Origin: Sanguinoderma infundibulare
Taxonomy: Eukaryota; Basidiomycota; Agaricomycetes; Polyporales; Polyporaceae
Reading direction: 5' to 3'
Assembly (NCBI GenBank): GCA_032821775.1
Contig: JAVLRN010000002.1
Span: forward strand, 1,612,001-1,676,000
Length of the DNA: 64,000 nt
This document shows positions 11,913-23,710 of this stretch, one piece after another. The position numbers were made by a program, and so were the translations under genes. How positions within the stretch are numbered: position 1 is the stretch's first letter; every line of letters begins with the position of its first letter. The notes beneath the pieces are model-generated. The model saw only the letters and a program-made list of their open reading frames with translations, made no database searches and was not told where the DNA came from.

Positions 11913-13217
11913 ATGAGGACAATTTGGCAGATAATCTTAATATCGTGAAATAGCATCCCATTCTGCTTCAAGCTGCCAATGCTACAGTACCCAGTGCCTC
12001 TGCTGTGATGCACCTCTCAATGACATGTCTATGGACCCGAGCAGATTCGTGTGACGTACGTATTGCATTACAAGGTTGTTTGAGAAAGCTGACCATATTC
12101 ATATCCCCTGGCAGCGTGCATGCCAGCATTTGCCTTGAACCGGCGGGCCACTGTTTATTTGCCAGTCACGGTGCTCATCATTCGACAGCCTCGCTTCACC
12201 AACCACGTAGCGGACAATCGTAACTATGCCGCTGCAACGAATTACGGAGAGATCGAGTAAACAACGTTGGATGCAACTTGCAAGGGGTGCACTCTACGAG
12301 TGAGTGCAATCGTTTTCAGAATCGGTTTCGATAAGCGCAACATGACAACACCTAAGTCCTGTCCAAAGGCGAAAGAAAAACCTCTTCCTGCCCCTGGGCC
12401 CTGATATGAGCGATGGGAACCTCTCTCTCATTTGTCCTGCCAGCTCTGCGCAGCATTCACATTCTTTTACAGCAATCGCAGTCTCAAAAGGCTCCCAAAC
12501 GTGTGCCTGCTCTAAATGTTTTCGCAGGCACGACAAACCCAAAAAACCGCACGTACAACGCCAAGCTTTCCCCATCAGAATCAGCTGTCCTTCGGGTTGC
12601 CCATGTGACGTCCCTCGCTGTCATCGAACCCAGAAGAACGCCTAAGAACGCCCATCTTATGGTAGTCGTGAGACCGGGCCAATCGAGGGCAATCGCCTGC
12701 AGAGGTGCAGCCTGGTGCGGCCCAATTGCAGCTAGCAGAAAAGTAAACCCGTCGGAAGGAAATATGGTACGCATGCCTAGGCCCTACTCGGACCCGAAAT
12801 GACTCTTGATTCCAGACTCAAATACTGTAGCGACCGGTGGTGCGTCTTTCGGACTGTTGCTGCGGTTCGTCTGGATGCCCAAATGCAGAGCATATAACCG
12901 CAAGCGATATCGTGCCGTGGCGAATCCTGGCAAATCGCGGACGGAGGCCGTTGCGCATGTAAGCTCGCTCACATGGCTCACATTTCCGTCGCCTGCCTCG
13001 GACGCTGTAACCGTTCAGCGTGGTGACGCGCTTCCGCGGATCGCGCAATGCAGAGCCCGTCACGTTGCACGCCAATGGTCCCGACCGTCCTTTGTCCGCA
13101 GACGCTGTCGCGGCGAGAAAACCTGGATGGGCATAAAGTCAAACGCAATCTCCCCCGCTGTCCTTCCTGGTCAGTTCTGGCGGACCTCTGCGCTCGGCCA
13201 AGTCCTTGCGCATCGTC
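11913..13217. other. Intergenic between tRNA-Ile and the PL8 gene
   Basis: No supported gene. A minus-strand open stretch around 12294-12575 contains a Cys/His pattern resembling a single zinc finger but lacks conserved context. A GCATAAAG element about 85 bp upstream of 13218 may serve as the TATA box of the lyase gene. Confidence 0.4.
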
Positions 13218-16200
13218 ATGCTCACCCTCTCGTCGAGTATGGCTACATTGGCGCTCGCGTTGCTCCCGTCCTTTCAAGCCGTCTTTAGTGGCGCTGTCGT
13301 AACGGGTGGTTTGCAGTTGGACCTTTCAATCTCCGGGAGTACTAGCTTGGGTTTAGGTTCGGCAACTTCCCCGTTGCTCTCTGTTTCTGGCACTTCGACT
13401 CCAAGCGCACTGGCATCATTCACCTCGATCGCAACCGAATCTGTCACGTTGTCCCCTACATCGTCCAGCAGCATTGTCTCTGCTTCCAATACCACCTCGT
13501 TACCCTCGTCACCCAGTGCTACTACTGCCAACCCCAGCCAGTCTACGCAGATTCCCGGGGATGGCACTGGAGCGGACATCGCCGCAATCCTTGATCGCCG
13601 ACTATCGATCATCATTGAGAGTGTTGGCGCTGCTACCAACCTACCTGCGTGGTACGTTCAAAGAAAGTATCCAGCGAGGGAGCCGCACTCACCTGTTTTT
13701 CAGGTTGTCCACGCTTGGCGACAATGGCAAGTGGCCCGACTCCGAGATCGATTACACCACCGGATGCACCGCTCGTCGTGCCAACTGGTGAGTGTATCGA
13801 GGAAATGTTGACGAAATCCTGGTTGACAGTTTACCTAGGCCTGCAGAAGGCCACTGGCAGCGAATCTGTACGTACAGAGGAGGACTAGGCCAGTTCTGGT
13901 GCTCATGGTCGTTATTTCAGCTGTTATGGCAGCCGCTTGGCATGGAGGCGTTGCAAATGCTTCGAGCTACGTAAACGACTCATCGCTGCTGAACGCAATC
14001 TCGCGAGCGATGGATTACTGGTTCATCAACGATTTCACCGATCCGGCGTGCCTCGACCAAGGAGGGCTGCCCGCCTGCCCCTGCGGCACCCCCGGCTTCT
14101 GGAACACGAACTGGTTCTCCAACGTAAGCTTCACCAATACTCTTTTCCGAGAACACTTCGCTGAATTGAAAGCTTCTCGTCCCCTGCACAGATTATCGGC
14201 ACTCCCGCGCTCGTCGGCGAAGCCTGCAACCTCGTCGGCGCCATCACCCTCACGCCCACGCAGCTCAGCAACTGCACGAACATCCTCGACCGTTCGTTCG
14301 GCACGTTTGGGCGCTCCGTGAACGGCCTGGGGTTCTTGACGGGGGCGAACACGCTCGACGTGGCGAAGATCGGGATCGACTCGGGCTTGCTGACTGGAAA
14401 CACGACGCTCATCGCGGCGGGCTACCAGAGGATCCACAACGAGGTCGTCGTCCAGAACGCCACTCGCGCGGATGGGATACGGGCGGATGGGAGCTTCGGC
14501 CAGCACGGGGGAATCATATACAATGGGAACTACGGGAAAGATTAGTGAGTGCATCGGAAGCTTGCTCTTCTCGAAGCTTTTGGCATCACGGTGACGGTGT
14601 GCTGATGTGGCCGGGCACTCCCAGCACGAATGACGTTTTGGCGTTGGAGATTGCGGCGGCGGGCACGCAGTTCTCTGCACAGAACGCGAATGAGAGCTCT
14701 CAAGCGGCCTTTGAGACGCTGCTGGATGGGGATTTGTGGATGATTTATCGCAACGTTATTACTGGCGTGCAACACTGGGACTTTGTGAGCGTGCCCTCTG
14801 CTCAAGGTGGTCCCGTTAGCTGATCGTTTCGAACACAGAGCGTTTTGCCGCGCTTTATTACCTTCCCGGTGTCGGACGGCCAGTAAGCGCGTGCTTTGCA
14901 CTTCAGCTTACACATCTCTCACCTAGCACATGACTTTTGCTATCCAGAGCGACAGTGAGCATAGACATCAACATCACACAGATCCAGCAACTCGGCAACC
15001 TATGGGACTCGGAGACGATCCAGTCAGTGTACGAGACCCTTGCTGCGAGTAGCAGTACCGCCAACTCTGGTGACATCAATGGAAACCGCATGTTCTATGA
15101 CAACGATTATATGGTCAGTTCCATCATGTGCTCCGTGTGTATTGGGTTCTGACTTGAAAACTCCCCTGAAGGTGCAACGCGGGCCGGGCTATGTCACGAC
15201 GCTGCGGACGTATTCAACGCGGACGACGAACACGGAGTGCGTCAACTCGCAGAATGTACGTTCTCGGTAGAAGTCGGGACTCCTACATCAACTAACTGTT
15301 TCCTCTCGTGTAGCCCCTCGGCTTCCACCTTTCCGATGGAACGCTCTACACCTACTTGCATGGTAATGAATACGAGGATATCGCTGCAGCTTGGGATTGG
15401 AATTGTGAGTTGGTCACCGATACGGGCTCTGCACTCTGATCTGATCCGCGTCCGACAGTGATCCCTGGAACTACCTTGGACTACAACGCAACTCCCCTGA
15501 ACTGCAGCTTAACCCAATGGAGAGGCACCCAGGCCTTCGTCGGTGGCGTCTCCGATGGTAGCGTCGGCGCCGCAGCGATGCGGTACACGAACCCTTACAG
15601 CGGCAGCCTCACCTTCCAGAAGGCATGGTTCTTCCTCGACGACGACGTGCAGCACGTCCTCATCTCCAGCGCCGAGTCCACCTCCCCCGCCGCCAACCCC
15701 GTCATCTCCGTCCTCGACCAGAAGCGCCTGAACGGCGACGTCTACGTCGACGGCCGCGCACTCGCGCAGGGCGGCAACTTCTCGGACCCGCGCTCGCTCT
15801 GGCACGACGGCGTCGGCTACACGTTTGACCACGGGCTCCTCGGTGGCCGGTTCCACCTCGCCGTCGACTTCGGGGCGCGCTTGGGCGACTGGGCCGCCAT
15901 CGGCATCTCGACGGCAGGCAACATCACCGTCGATCTCTTCTCCGCTTGGATCGACCACGGCGTCGGCAAGCAACTCTACGTCCCCGTCGTGTACACCACA
16001 TACCCCGCGACTACGCTGGAACAGTTCCAGCGCAAGAGCGCAGAGACACACGGTCGGCTGGTCACGATCCGGAACGACAGGTCGGCGTCGGCCGTGTTCG
16101 ACGCGAGACACCGCACGGCGATGTTCGTGTTCTGGGACGTGATGGGCGGCTCTGTCACGTTCGCACCGGGTCCTTACGACGCCCCGATCACCATTCAGGT

Positions 16201-16411
16201 TTCCGCCAATTCGGCGGTCATCTACAAGCTGGACGAGGGAACGATTACCGTCTCAGATCCGTCGCAGACCGTGCCCACCCTCGATCTCGCGATCCAGGTT
16301 GGGCCTCTGGGCCGGAGGCCGGACGGATGGGGTGGCGAGTGCACCAAGACCGTCAGCTTTGCGCTTCCTAGCGGGGGTATTGCCGGAAGCAGCGTCACGA
16401 AGACGTTGTGA
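13218..16411 (+). CDS. Secreted polysaccharide lyase family 8 (hyaluronate/chondroitin AC lyase-like)
   Basis: PL8 enzymes cleave uronic-acid-containing polysaccharides by beta-elimination outside the cell. ATG at 13218 gives a signal peptide ('MATLALALLPSFQAVFSG'), then about 100 Ser/Thr-rich residues, then the lyase. Introns begin at 13652 and after 'ARRANW' (about 13788), with several more to about 15460; the last exon ends at the TGA at 16409-16411. The alpha-domain includes 'WPAEGHWQRI' and 'WNTNWFSN' with the candidate catalytic Asn. The signature 'DGSFGQHGGIIYNGNYG' (about 14488-14540) carries His and, nine residues on, Tyr: the catalytic base/acid pair of the family. The C-terminal beta-sandwich half follows, with 'NRMFYDNDYM' and 'NPVISVLDQKRLNGDVYVDG' typical of PL8. 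Length is about 800 residues, as expected. Substrate is not known; the Ser/Thr-rich N-terminal linker is unusual. Confidence 0.88.
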
Positions 16412-16737
16412 TATACATGGGGCACCACTAGCATAATTAATTTTCTTGCTCCCGAATCCATGGCATACCCAACAGTTGTGACATACATAGAGAACTTGCA
16501 TCTCATTAAGTGCCGTGATTAGCACGTACAGTACAACACTCGCGCGACGTTTCGCTTTCTTTGATTGCTTTTAGTCAGCTTAGTGCACAATGCCATCCAA
16601 ATACCACTATACTCGCCTCGGTTTTGCGTTCATCATGGTAAACGATGGCGTGCTGCATCCAGCCGCGCCTCGATCCCATTCTTAGACGGATCAGTCGTGA
16701 ACTCGGTGAGTTCCTCCCCTTCGTCTCCCCCGTCTTC
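16412..16737. other. Short intergenic, convergent 3' ends
   Basis: Contains the 3' untranslated regions of the lyase gene and of the minus-strand DUF6533 gene. I see nothing else. Confidence 0.4.
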
Positions 16738-18083
16738 TCAACCAAGCGTATCCGCGTCAGACACCAAGAAATCGTCGTACGCTGCAAGGAGGTTATGATC
16801 GCCAAAGGGCGTCCTTAGGGCGGCGCCGAGGTTACCGACGACGCTGCCAGACGTGAAGCGGATGTTCGACACGTGCATGCTTCTCTCAAGCTCGTTCTTC
16901 ATACCGTCCGAGAAGTAGATGCCACGTAGATCGAGCATGAGCCGACACAGGAAGGAGGACGTGAGGCTGTTCGTGACTTGTGAGATGAGCATGGTACGAC
17001 GTGGCGGGGAGAGCAGACACACGCTTCGTCGAAATAAGGCCAGACGCGCAGGAACGTGGATGGCTGGGTGAAGGTTAGCTTCGACGGACCTTCACACTTT
17101 ACACTTCAACGTACCGAAGAGCTCTATAGGCAACGTCAATACGTGTGCAACACGGGGAATAGGTTTACGTACCCAGTCCGAAATGATCGACACGACCTTG
17201 TTCGGAAACAGTATGCGCCGTGATCAACACCTAATCGTCAGTGGCCCGAATTGCAGGGGCGAACGGACGCGGCGCACACAAAGTAAGCTGTACCTAATCG
17301 AGCCCATGGTTTCAGTATGCACCGCAGCAGATCGTGGAGCCGACCAAACTCACCGTCCCGCAGGAGTAGGGTCGCCAGCGGCGCATGCACGCCTAAACGC
17401 GAACAGTCCCGCTTGATGCCATACGTCCGGATCCAGGTGAGCGCGAGGAAGGTGCCTTCCGACGTGACGGTCGTCGCTGTCGATATGGTTTCGACGAGTC
17501 GGGTGCGCTTCAGCTCGACGTTCCTACTCCGCTTGGGGGGCATCTGTATGTATGCACGTACACCTAATCATAGAGCACATAGTAAAGATCATCACGGAAT
17601 CAGTCAGCAACGTGCGACATACTTTGACATCAATCTGTCCGGGAGCGTGTAAGTGTGCATGCATCCGAAGGGAGGGCCCGCTTGGACAGGCGTGCAAAAC
17701 ATGCTTCCTGCCTAGGCTTCATGCATCATGAGCGCGCCGTGCATGATCGCAACTCGTGCATGCTTACTCACGATGAATAGCAGAGGCCTGGTCAAGCTGA
17801 GGGGTATTACGACGACAAGCGGCTTCCAGTCCCGCCCCCGCACTGCGTACACGCGCAGGATCGTGAAGGCTAAAGCGTCACGATAAGTCCAACCACATGA
17901 CGATCAAGAGGAGAGGCGGACGCACCAGCGAACGCGAAGTAGTTCAGCACCAGGAAGACGTCGTCCGCATGTGTGAGCCAGCCGCAGCTATGCGTTCGCA
18001 GTTAATGTCAGCACCGTGGCGCAAGCGAACACGGGGTAACGACGAGGATGGCAACACCTCTCGTCGCTCCTATTCCACGACAG
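16738..18083 (-). pseudogene. 5'-truncated DUF6533-family membrane protein gene
   Basis: Reading from the right: 'LSWNRSDER' at about 18083-18056, which is the end of a DUF6533-domain exon; then 'THADDVFLVLNYFAFA' (about 17985-17935), 'AFTILRVYAVRGRDWKP' with a membrane segment (about 17875-17780), 'TWIRTYGIKRDCSRLG' and 'LATLLLRDG' (about 17440-17350), and a C-terminal exon with 'RLMLDLRGIYFSDGM' and 'VVGNLGAAL' ending at the stop 16738. All are standard exons of this family and closest to the intact gene at 49516. What is missing is the first part: no start exon and no 'LLWFDFALTF'-type DUF6533 core can be found upstream, and a TAA lies in frame just before 'LSWNRSDER'. I call it a truncated gene, although the remaining exons look well preserved. 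The 28-nt 'LSWNRSDER' stretch recurs exactly at 31331-31358. Confidence 0.65.
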
Positions 18084-21000
18084 CGTCTCTAGGATGTCTT
18101 ACTGCTGCCCCTTCCGTTTCTCAGCCGATGATCGCGTCTTACTTCGGTTCCTCGGGTCTGAGGGCGGCGAACACAACATGCGAACGTCAATGTCTGTCCC
18201 ATATTGCGTCATCTATCGTCTCTCGTGGCATCGCCGGAAACCCAGCCACTACGAAGGGCTGTCCGGCAACTCAAACATGGGCTTCGCAAGCCACTCGCAA
18301 GCCTTGCTCTTTGCAAGTCAACCGAGGCTAGCCATATGTGGAAGGCCACCTACCAAATCGGAACGGGAGGTTGGGTTGTCAGCCACCATCGTGAAAGGTA
18401 TAAAGAACCACCCCCGGAGCGCCATCTCCTCATCCACAACCATCATCTACCAGTGTCACTCTCTACTACCAGCGCTCACCAGCGATGCTCTTCATCATCT
18501 TCTCTCGCTTGCCTGCATCTAGAAAACAACAAAACCCAGATCTGCTTCCTTTCCTGCCTACTTGCAAGAAGACTCGTCAGCGTTCCCTTCTCATGCCTCG
18601 GTTCTTGTTCCACCCTACCCGGCCTCCTGACTCGACGTCTCCCGGTCGGGGACGGTGTGTCGGACATCCGTCCACACGCCGCGTCCCTGGCCCCCGCGTT
18701 CGACCTCGCTTTCCTTTCGTATAACGACCTGCTGCCGAGCCCCCAATGTCTGGTCAGCCCCCCTCGACCCATACGGACGACGCCTACTGTCGCTTCGCCC
18801 TCGAGCCCTCAAGCCTCCCTCCTCGATCACCAAGCGTCAGGCTTATGCCGTGTTCCACACGGTGGCGATCGTGGAGGAACACTTGGTGAGTCGCCTACTC
18901 AACTCCCACCTCCCTACTTTAGCTAACCCTGTCAATTGCGGTGCAGAAGGCCGAGTTGGCGTGTACGACTACCGTTCCCGCCCCAGGCGGTTGAAGCGGG
19001 GTCGTGTCCACAGCACCCTCGAGGACGGATGCCTTTCCGTCATGCGCCGCATACGGTGCACTCGGTAAGTAGCTCTCGCACGTCGTCCTAAGTTTGTATC
19101 TCACGCACATACCAAATCAACAGAGGGCCACCGGACAACCACGACAGGCGTTCGCCAGCCCCCGCGGGACTGGCGCAGGTCTCGTCCACGGTTGCGCGCG
19201 CGTCTCTCCCACCCCCGGCCGAAGGCAGGGGTCGTGGGGTGGAACTAGAGGGATGCGCCAGGAGGACCTGACGGGCTTTGGATGAGGCTTTGGCGCGGTC
19301 ATTTATGGAGGGTCTGTTAAGGTCGATGTCAGTCGGGAGAAAAGAGAAAACCCCCGGGCGGCGCATGTGCACGATCACCGAGTTCGTTGTGTACACGCAG
19401 TCCGGCACAAAAACACGCAGTAATATATAATCGTCAACTCGGAATTCTTGAACGCGTGAGCGAATGAGCTCTGAATTGCTCAAGTGTGTTTGATGACGTT
19501 GTTTGCGAGTAGAGACGTCTTGTTGGACCTAGTATTCATGGTCTTAATATCACAGCACACTGTTAAACAGCGTATTTGCACAGCCTAGAAAGTTGGGACG
19601 GGTGAGCTTGGAGCGGATTTGAAGGGAAGTCTTTGCGCTTCGCAAAAGATAGCAGACTCACATTCGCGATACGGTTATCACAACCCTCTTGAACAAGGCT
19701 GTATACCGACTGAGGAGGTACACCAACGTCGCACCCGTCAACTTACGCCTCCATATCCGCGGAATCTCGACAGAGAACAGCAGCGCCCAGTCGAACCACA
19801 TCAACGGTGGTTGCAGCAAATTAATTTAATATGAGCATCGAGGACACGCGATACACGGTAGAACGTTCACCTGTCGAGGCCATAATGCAGTAGTTCTCGA
19901 CTTGCCTAGATACCACTGTACATCAACAACGGTCAAGTCTTGCGGACGAAAGAACATGGAACATACATGATAGGATACGCCTCGCGTATCGCCCCTCCAT
20001 AACCGCTACTTATCACCACGACCACACCCAGTGACTAGTAGCGAATTCATCTCCATCTCCACGCCGCAACGAAGCCTTGAATATGTATGATCTGCGGGAG
20101 CTGAAGCGATGCCTATACCGCACAGAAACTACCCAGTCCCTATATCGAGTTATATGTATGGCGCACCTGCAGGGAGGGCGCTCCGCCAGAGCGGCGTTCG
20201 TGATTGGCGAGAGCAAAAAGCCGGAACGTGAGAGCACTTTGGTGTTGGAACGGGTGTGAAAGCATAACGCAAAGATCCAAACCAGACATAAGTACCCAGC
20301 ACGGTGTCGACCAGCTTATCCTGATGTCCGGCGGGGTGGATGGGTCGGTTATGATGCCAGAGATCGGGAACCGATCGGATTGGATTCGGCGCATGATAAA
20401 TTTGATGCATTGGCTTGCGGCGAGAACGAGAGACGCAAGCGTCAGCGGCGGAGATGAGTGCGAAGTTATGTCGTCGTCGTTTGTTCTTCGCTTGGTATTG
20501 ACGGGGTGAGGAAGGGGAGACGACTGAGCTGCAGTTTGGACACAGCAGTCCTCCGAAGGCGGGATGGGATGCTACCTATCGCTATCTTGGAAGTATGAGA
20601 CAAGTTGTCCCCGATGGCGGCCTGCAATCAGTGCGCCCGCCAGCCATCGCGGTTCGCGGATCCCACGCAGCGCAGCGCTTGTTTGCCTCGGGGGGACTTA
20701 TGTAGGTTGATGAGAACGGATAACGGTGGTTCGAGAGCGCGGCGGTCAGGTGGCGCCCCGATAACCTCGTACTTCCGGTCTGCTAGCTTGTGAGATGATC
20801 CAAAAGCGTCAGAGAGAAGAGGAAATCAGTGGACCAGGCAACAGTTCAGGACGGACGCGGACATTCCGAGTATGGCTAATCAGTTCTTGGACTATGAATT
20901 TGCAGGGCGAGGGCCGAAACATATCATCGGCAATGATTTAAGTGAATGAAGACCGGCATTGGTCAGAGAGCAGCACGTTTCTGGCATCGTGCAGGTGGGA

Positions 21001-21189
21001 TAGTGTCCCGGCATACAGACGGAAGAGGGAGCACCTGGCAAGGGTTAAAATCAGGTGACAGCATGCGATGTAGGCGCAGGCAGAACACACCTAATACACT
21101 CGCATTCGCGCGATTTATAGATACTTCTACTTACGCCTGATACAGTACAAGCAAACGCTCGCCTTTAAACTCATCCTCAACACCCCCGA
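18084..21189. other. 3.1-kb region without a supported gene; one promoter-like element
   Basis: A TATAAAG at 18399-18405 is followed 80 bp later by an ATG (18485) after a pyrimidine-rich leader, the same spacing as in real genes here. It may drive a short transcript, but frames downstream switch and I cannot build a convincing protein. A candidate intron GTGAGT..GCAG lies at about 18892-18946. The rest (19.3-21.2 kb) has only scattered short open frames plus one duplicated block listed separately. Confidence 0.35.
19808..20018. repeat. Duplicated intergenic block A, copy 1
   Basis: About 210 bp nearly identical to 31363-31576 in the same orientation, differing by scattered substitutions and small indels. 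Begins at GGTTGCAGCAAATT and ends near ATCACCA. No coding potential is conserved between copies. It contains the inverted repeat GATACGC-CTC-GCGTATC at 19974-19990. Confidence 0.85.
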
Positions 21190-22370
21190 CTAGAGCCACA
21201 AGAAGCCGGTCGGCGAATCGAGCTCGATCGACGCAACCTCCTTCAGGCTCTTTCCCCCGTCTGCCCGCTCGAAGACCTTGACGCCACCCCCAAGGACCCC
21301 ACCGGCGATGAGGTACTTGTCGTCTGGCCCACCGAAGACCATCCCACGGAGGTGCTTGAGCCCCGAGCGCACCTCGGTGACATACCCGATCTTCCCTTCC
21401 GGGCCGACCGTCGAGAAGACCGCGATGCTGTCGCCTTCGGGCGAGGGGTCGTTCCTGTTCGAGACGTAGACGTACGACGTCTGATATGAGGCATTCGGGG
21501 CGGGTATGAGGATCTCGGCGGCCAGCATTTCGGCGGCATACTGAGGAGGGGGAGGGTTCGCCATGGTGGAGACGGTGTCGAGGAGGGTGGGTTCTTCGGG
21601 CAGCGGCGGTACGCGGTGGGCGGACACCTCGCTGGTGAGCTCCAAGAGGGTGTATACGACATCCTCTGGGGCATATACATAACTCGGATCAGGCTTGCAA
21701 GGCCTCAGGGACGTTTGGTATGGTGACGTACCGTAGAACGCGACGTGCCGCGGGCCGGCGCCGGGCTTGTACGAGATGATCCCCTTCTCCTTCCACGTCC
21801 CGTCCTGGTCGCGAACGAGGCGGCGCGTCTTGTCCGCACCGAGGTCGGGGACCAGGACTTCCTTATAGCTTGGGTGCGGGACCACCTGGTGGAGGTGCGA
21901 GCCTTCCTGGCGATCCTTGTTTGGCCCGGTGCCCGTGAACGGGACGATGACGCTCTCCGCGAGATGGGACTGCTCCGCCGAGAGGGATACGGCCGCAAAG
22001 GTCCCAGAGCTGTACTGGATCACTCCGCGATGAACACAGATCTCCCTGATGAATGGCGATGACCACTTACGTTACCGAGGAGCAGTTGGCCATCCAGCGC
22101 GACCAGGGAACACGGGTCGGCCCCGCCGCTCGTCCCCTCTCCGACTACGGTCGGGCGCCCCTCCTCGTCGACCTTCAGGACGACGATCGTGCCTTCGTTC
22201 TGCTCGAGTGCGGTGAATACGATGCTCTTGTCGCTGGGGTGCGGGGTGATCCATGATGGGTGGTGTCCGACGGTGATGGTGGAGGTCAAGATGAGCGATA
22301 GCGCTTGTGGATCAAACGCGAGCGTGTAGATCTCGTTCGTGTAGGACGCGACCAGGATGTGGTGAACCAT
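21190..22370 (-). CDS. Lactonase-like seven-bladed beta-propeller protein (6-phosphogluconolactonase/Lactonase family)
   Basis: ATG at 22370 ('MVHHILVASYTNEIYTLAFD'), stop at 21190. Two introns: about 22071-22015 and about 21731-21662. Joined exons give a repeating pattern of short beta strands typical of the Lactonase fold: 'HHPSWITPHPSDKSIVFTAL', 'GSHLHQVVPHP', 'VLVPDLGADKTRRLV', 'GPRHVAFY', 'YVYVSNRNDPSPEGDSIAVF' and 'LKHLRGMVFGGPDDKYL'. The phrase S-N-R plus later 'GPRH' and 'PDLG' are family hallmarks (PF10282). Length is about 355 residues, normal for fungal members. There is no signal peptide, so it is likely cytosolic. Fungal members are often carboxy-cis,cis-muconate cyclase-like or of unknown substrate; the exact reaction is not assigned. 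It interrupts duplicated blocks A and B on the left side; the right-hand duplicate region lacks it. Confidence 0.85.
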
Positions 22371-22515
22371 CTTGCGCGGGCTCAAGTTCGAGGTCGAGTC
22401 GCGCGCAGAGGAGTGCTTATCGGACAGCGGGTAGCGACCCAACGTTTACTTATATGGAGGCTAGCTCGGGGGCATCGGTGACCGAAGAATGTCCGCAGCG
22501 CTGATAAGTACAGGG

Positions 22516-23583
22516 AGAGTGGCGACATGGTGAGTCGTACAGTAGCAAACAGAAACCCGCATCGTGGCGATTGGGACAAGGTTGAGGGCAGTTGTGGCGA
22601 CGGCAAATACACAAACGTCGAAGAACGAGGTTCCAACTTCCCTTTCTAGTCGAGAAAGGCCTGTTCTGCGTAACACCAGCTCCTCCGACGATTCCCCGCA
22701 CAAAGGTCCTCACCAAACGTTCGTCCACCAGAAATCTAGACGCAGGCTCAGACGTATGGAAGGCGTTGTGCAGGATTGCGCGATACACCATGATTTCACC
22801 GAAAGGCGATAAACCTTCGTCTTAATGTCAACGCTACACCAGCGTAGACGGCATAGACCGACGTTTCACCGTCAGTGCAAGGATTCCTAGTTGGACGAAA
22901 ACGTACTCGAGCTTGTTCATATGTACAACTAATTTACAGGCAAAAACCACAACGTGAAGACGGAGGCTTGAGATGTGGCGCGACACGACAGAATGAGCAT
23001 GGGATCTACCCAACCTGAATAGCTGACGCTCGGCCTTAGCATGCGGAAGATCGACAAAAAGTAGCAAGATACGCACCAAAGGCTATTCAGATATTATCCA
23101 TTCGTTGTGAAATCCTCCACCACGTAGGCTTCATCCCCATCATCCTCCCAATCTCATCGACATCCTCCTGGGAGACCCTGTCCAAGTACGCCTCCTTCTC
23201 GAGCGGAAACAAGCCGAGGATAAGGACGCGGTCATCGACCTCGCCCTCGATCGACGGGTTCAAATCCAGGGCTCGCTGAGGGAGGCGCGCAACGTGAAGG
23301 GAGAGGTCGGGACGTTTGAACAGATGGCGAAGGTACATGAGGGCGAAGTAGAGCAGGGCGCCGTCGGCTGGATTCCTGCCAGAATTCCTGCCCGACATTT
23401 TGTCAAATTGGGCGATGAGCATCTTCTCGATGACGAGGTTGTCGGCGTAGAAGCCGTAGTACATGGAACCACCGCGAGCCTTGACTTCTAACCATTCGTC
23501 CATGGGCGGTAGCGGCCTGGGGTCGACTTGCCAAGAGTGGGAGACGAGATGTACATCTGTACGCGTCTGGGGCTTCGCTCCCG
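22516..23583. repeat. Duplicated block B, copy 1 (contains most of the orphan gene at 23087)
   Basis: About 1.05 kb aligns in the same orientation with 31616-32663, 9.1 kb away. It covers the last exon of the orphan gene plus about 570 bp downstream of its stop. The downstream half is conserved at DNA level but has frame-breaking small indels between copies (for instance 2 nt near 22682 versus 31788), so it is not protein-coding. Confidence 0.85.
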
Positions 23584-23710
23584 CATCATCCTGCGACTGT
23601 GGCGCAGCTGACGGGTCGTTGAGCTGAGGAATGTTAGCGTGTCGTTGATTGGTGAAGGGGACTAGAGTACGCACAGAGAGAGATTGCATTTGACCCGTAA
23701 CTGAAGCCAT
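23087..23710 (-). CDS. Orphan gene family, copy 1 (unknown function)
   Basis: ATG at 23710 encodes 'MASVTGQMQSLS', then a 51-nt intron and one long exon to the TGA at 23087; about 190 residues. The protein has no signal peptide or membrane segment. Conserved landmarks shared with the copies at 26402 and 32174: 'WQVDPRPLPPMDEWLEVKA', 'MYYGFYADNLVIEKMLI', 'GRNPADG', 'ALMYLR', 'LPQRALDLNP', 'LILGLFPLEKEAYLDRVSQE' and the end 'MKPTWWRISQRMDNI'. I do not recognise the family. The hydrophobic-charged pattern suggests a compact helical domain. A five-residue insertion (repeat of S-G-R-N) after 'KMSGRN' is unique to this copy. It sits 415 bp from the divergently transcribed gene at 24126. Confidence 0.65.
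   Translation of the reverse strand: MASVTGQMQSLSVRTLVPFTNQRHANIPQLNDPSAAPQSQDDAGAKPQTRTDVHLVSHSWQVDPRPLPPMDEWLEVKARGGSMYYGFYADNLVIEKMLIAQFDKMSGRNSGRNPADGALLYFALMYLRHLFKRPDLSLHVARLPQRALDLNPSIEGEVDDRVLILGLFPLEKEAYLDRVSQEDVDEIGRMMGMKPTWWRISQRMDNI

Noticed and set aside
12294..12575. Possible single zinc-finger-like protein (C-x-C..H-x4-H)
   Set aside because: Spacing is non-canonical, no splice or promoter support, and no homologous context.
15509..16111. 200-codon minus-strand open frame
   Set aside because: Shadow of the PL8 last exon, low complexity Val/Asp/Arg content.
18204..18926. 240-codon plus-strand open frame across the promoter-like element
   Set aside because: It starts upstream of the TATA box and reads through it; probably chance, although a shorter gene here remains possible.
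22450..22812. Open frames on both strands within the downstream half of block B
   Set aside because: Copies at 22.5 and 31.6 kb differ by 2-3 nt indels that destroy each frame; conservation follows DNA duplication, not coding.
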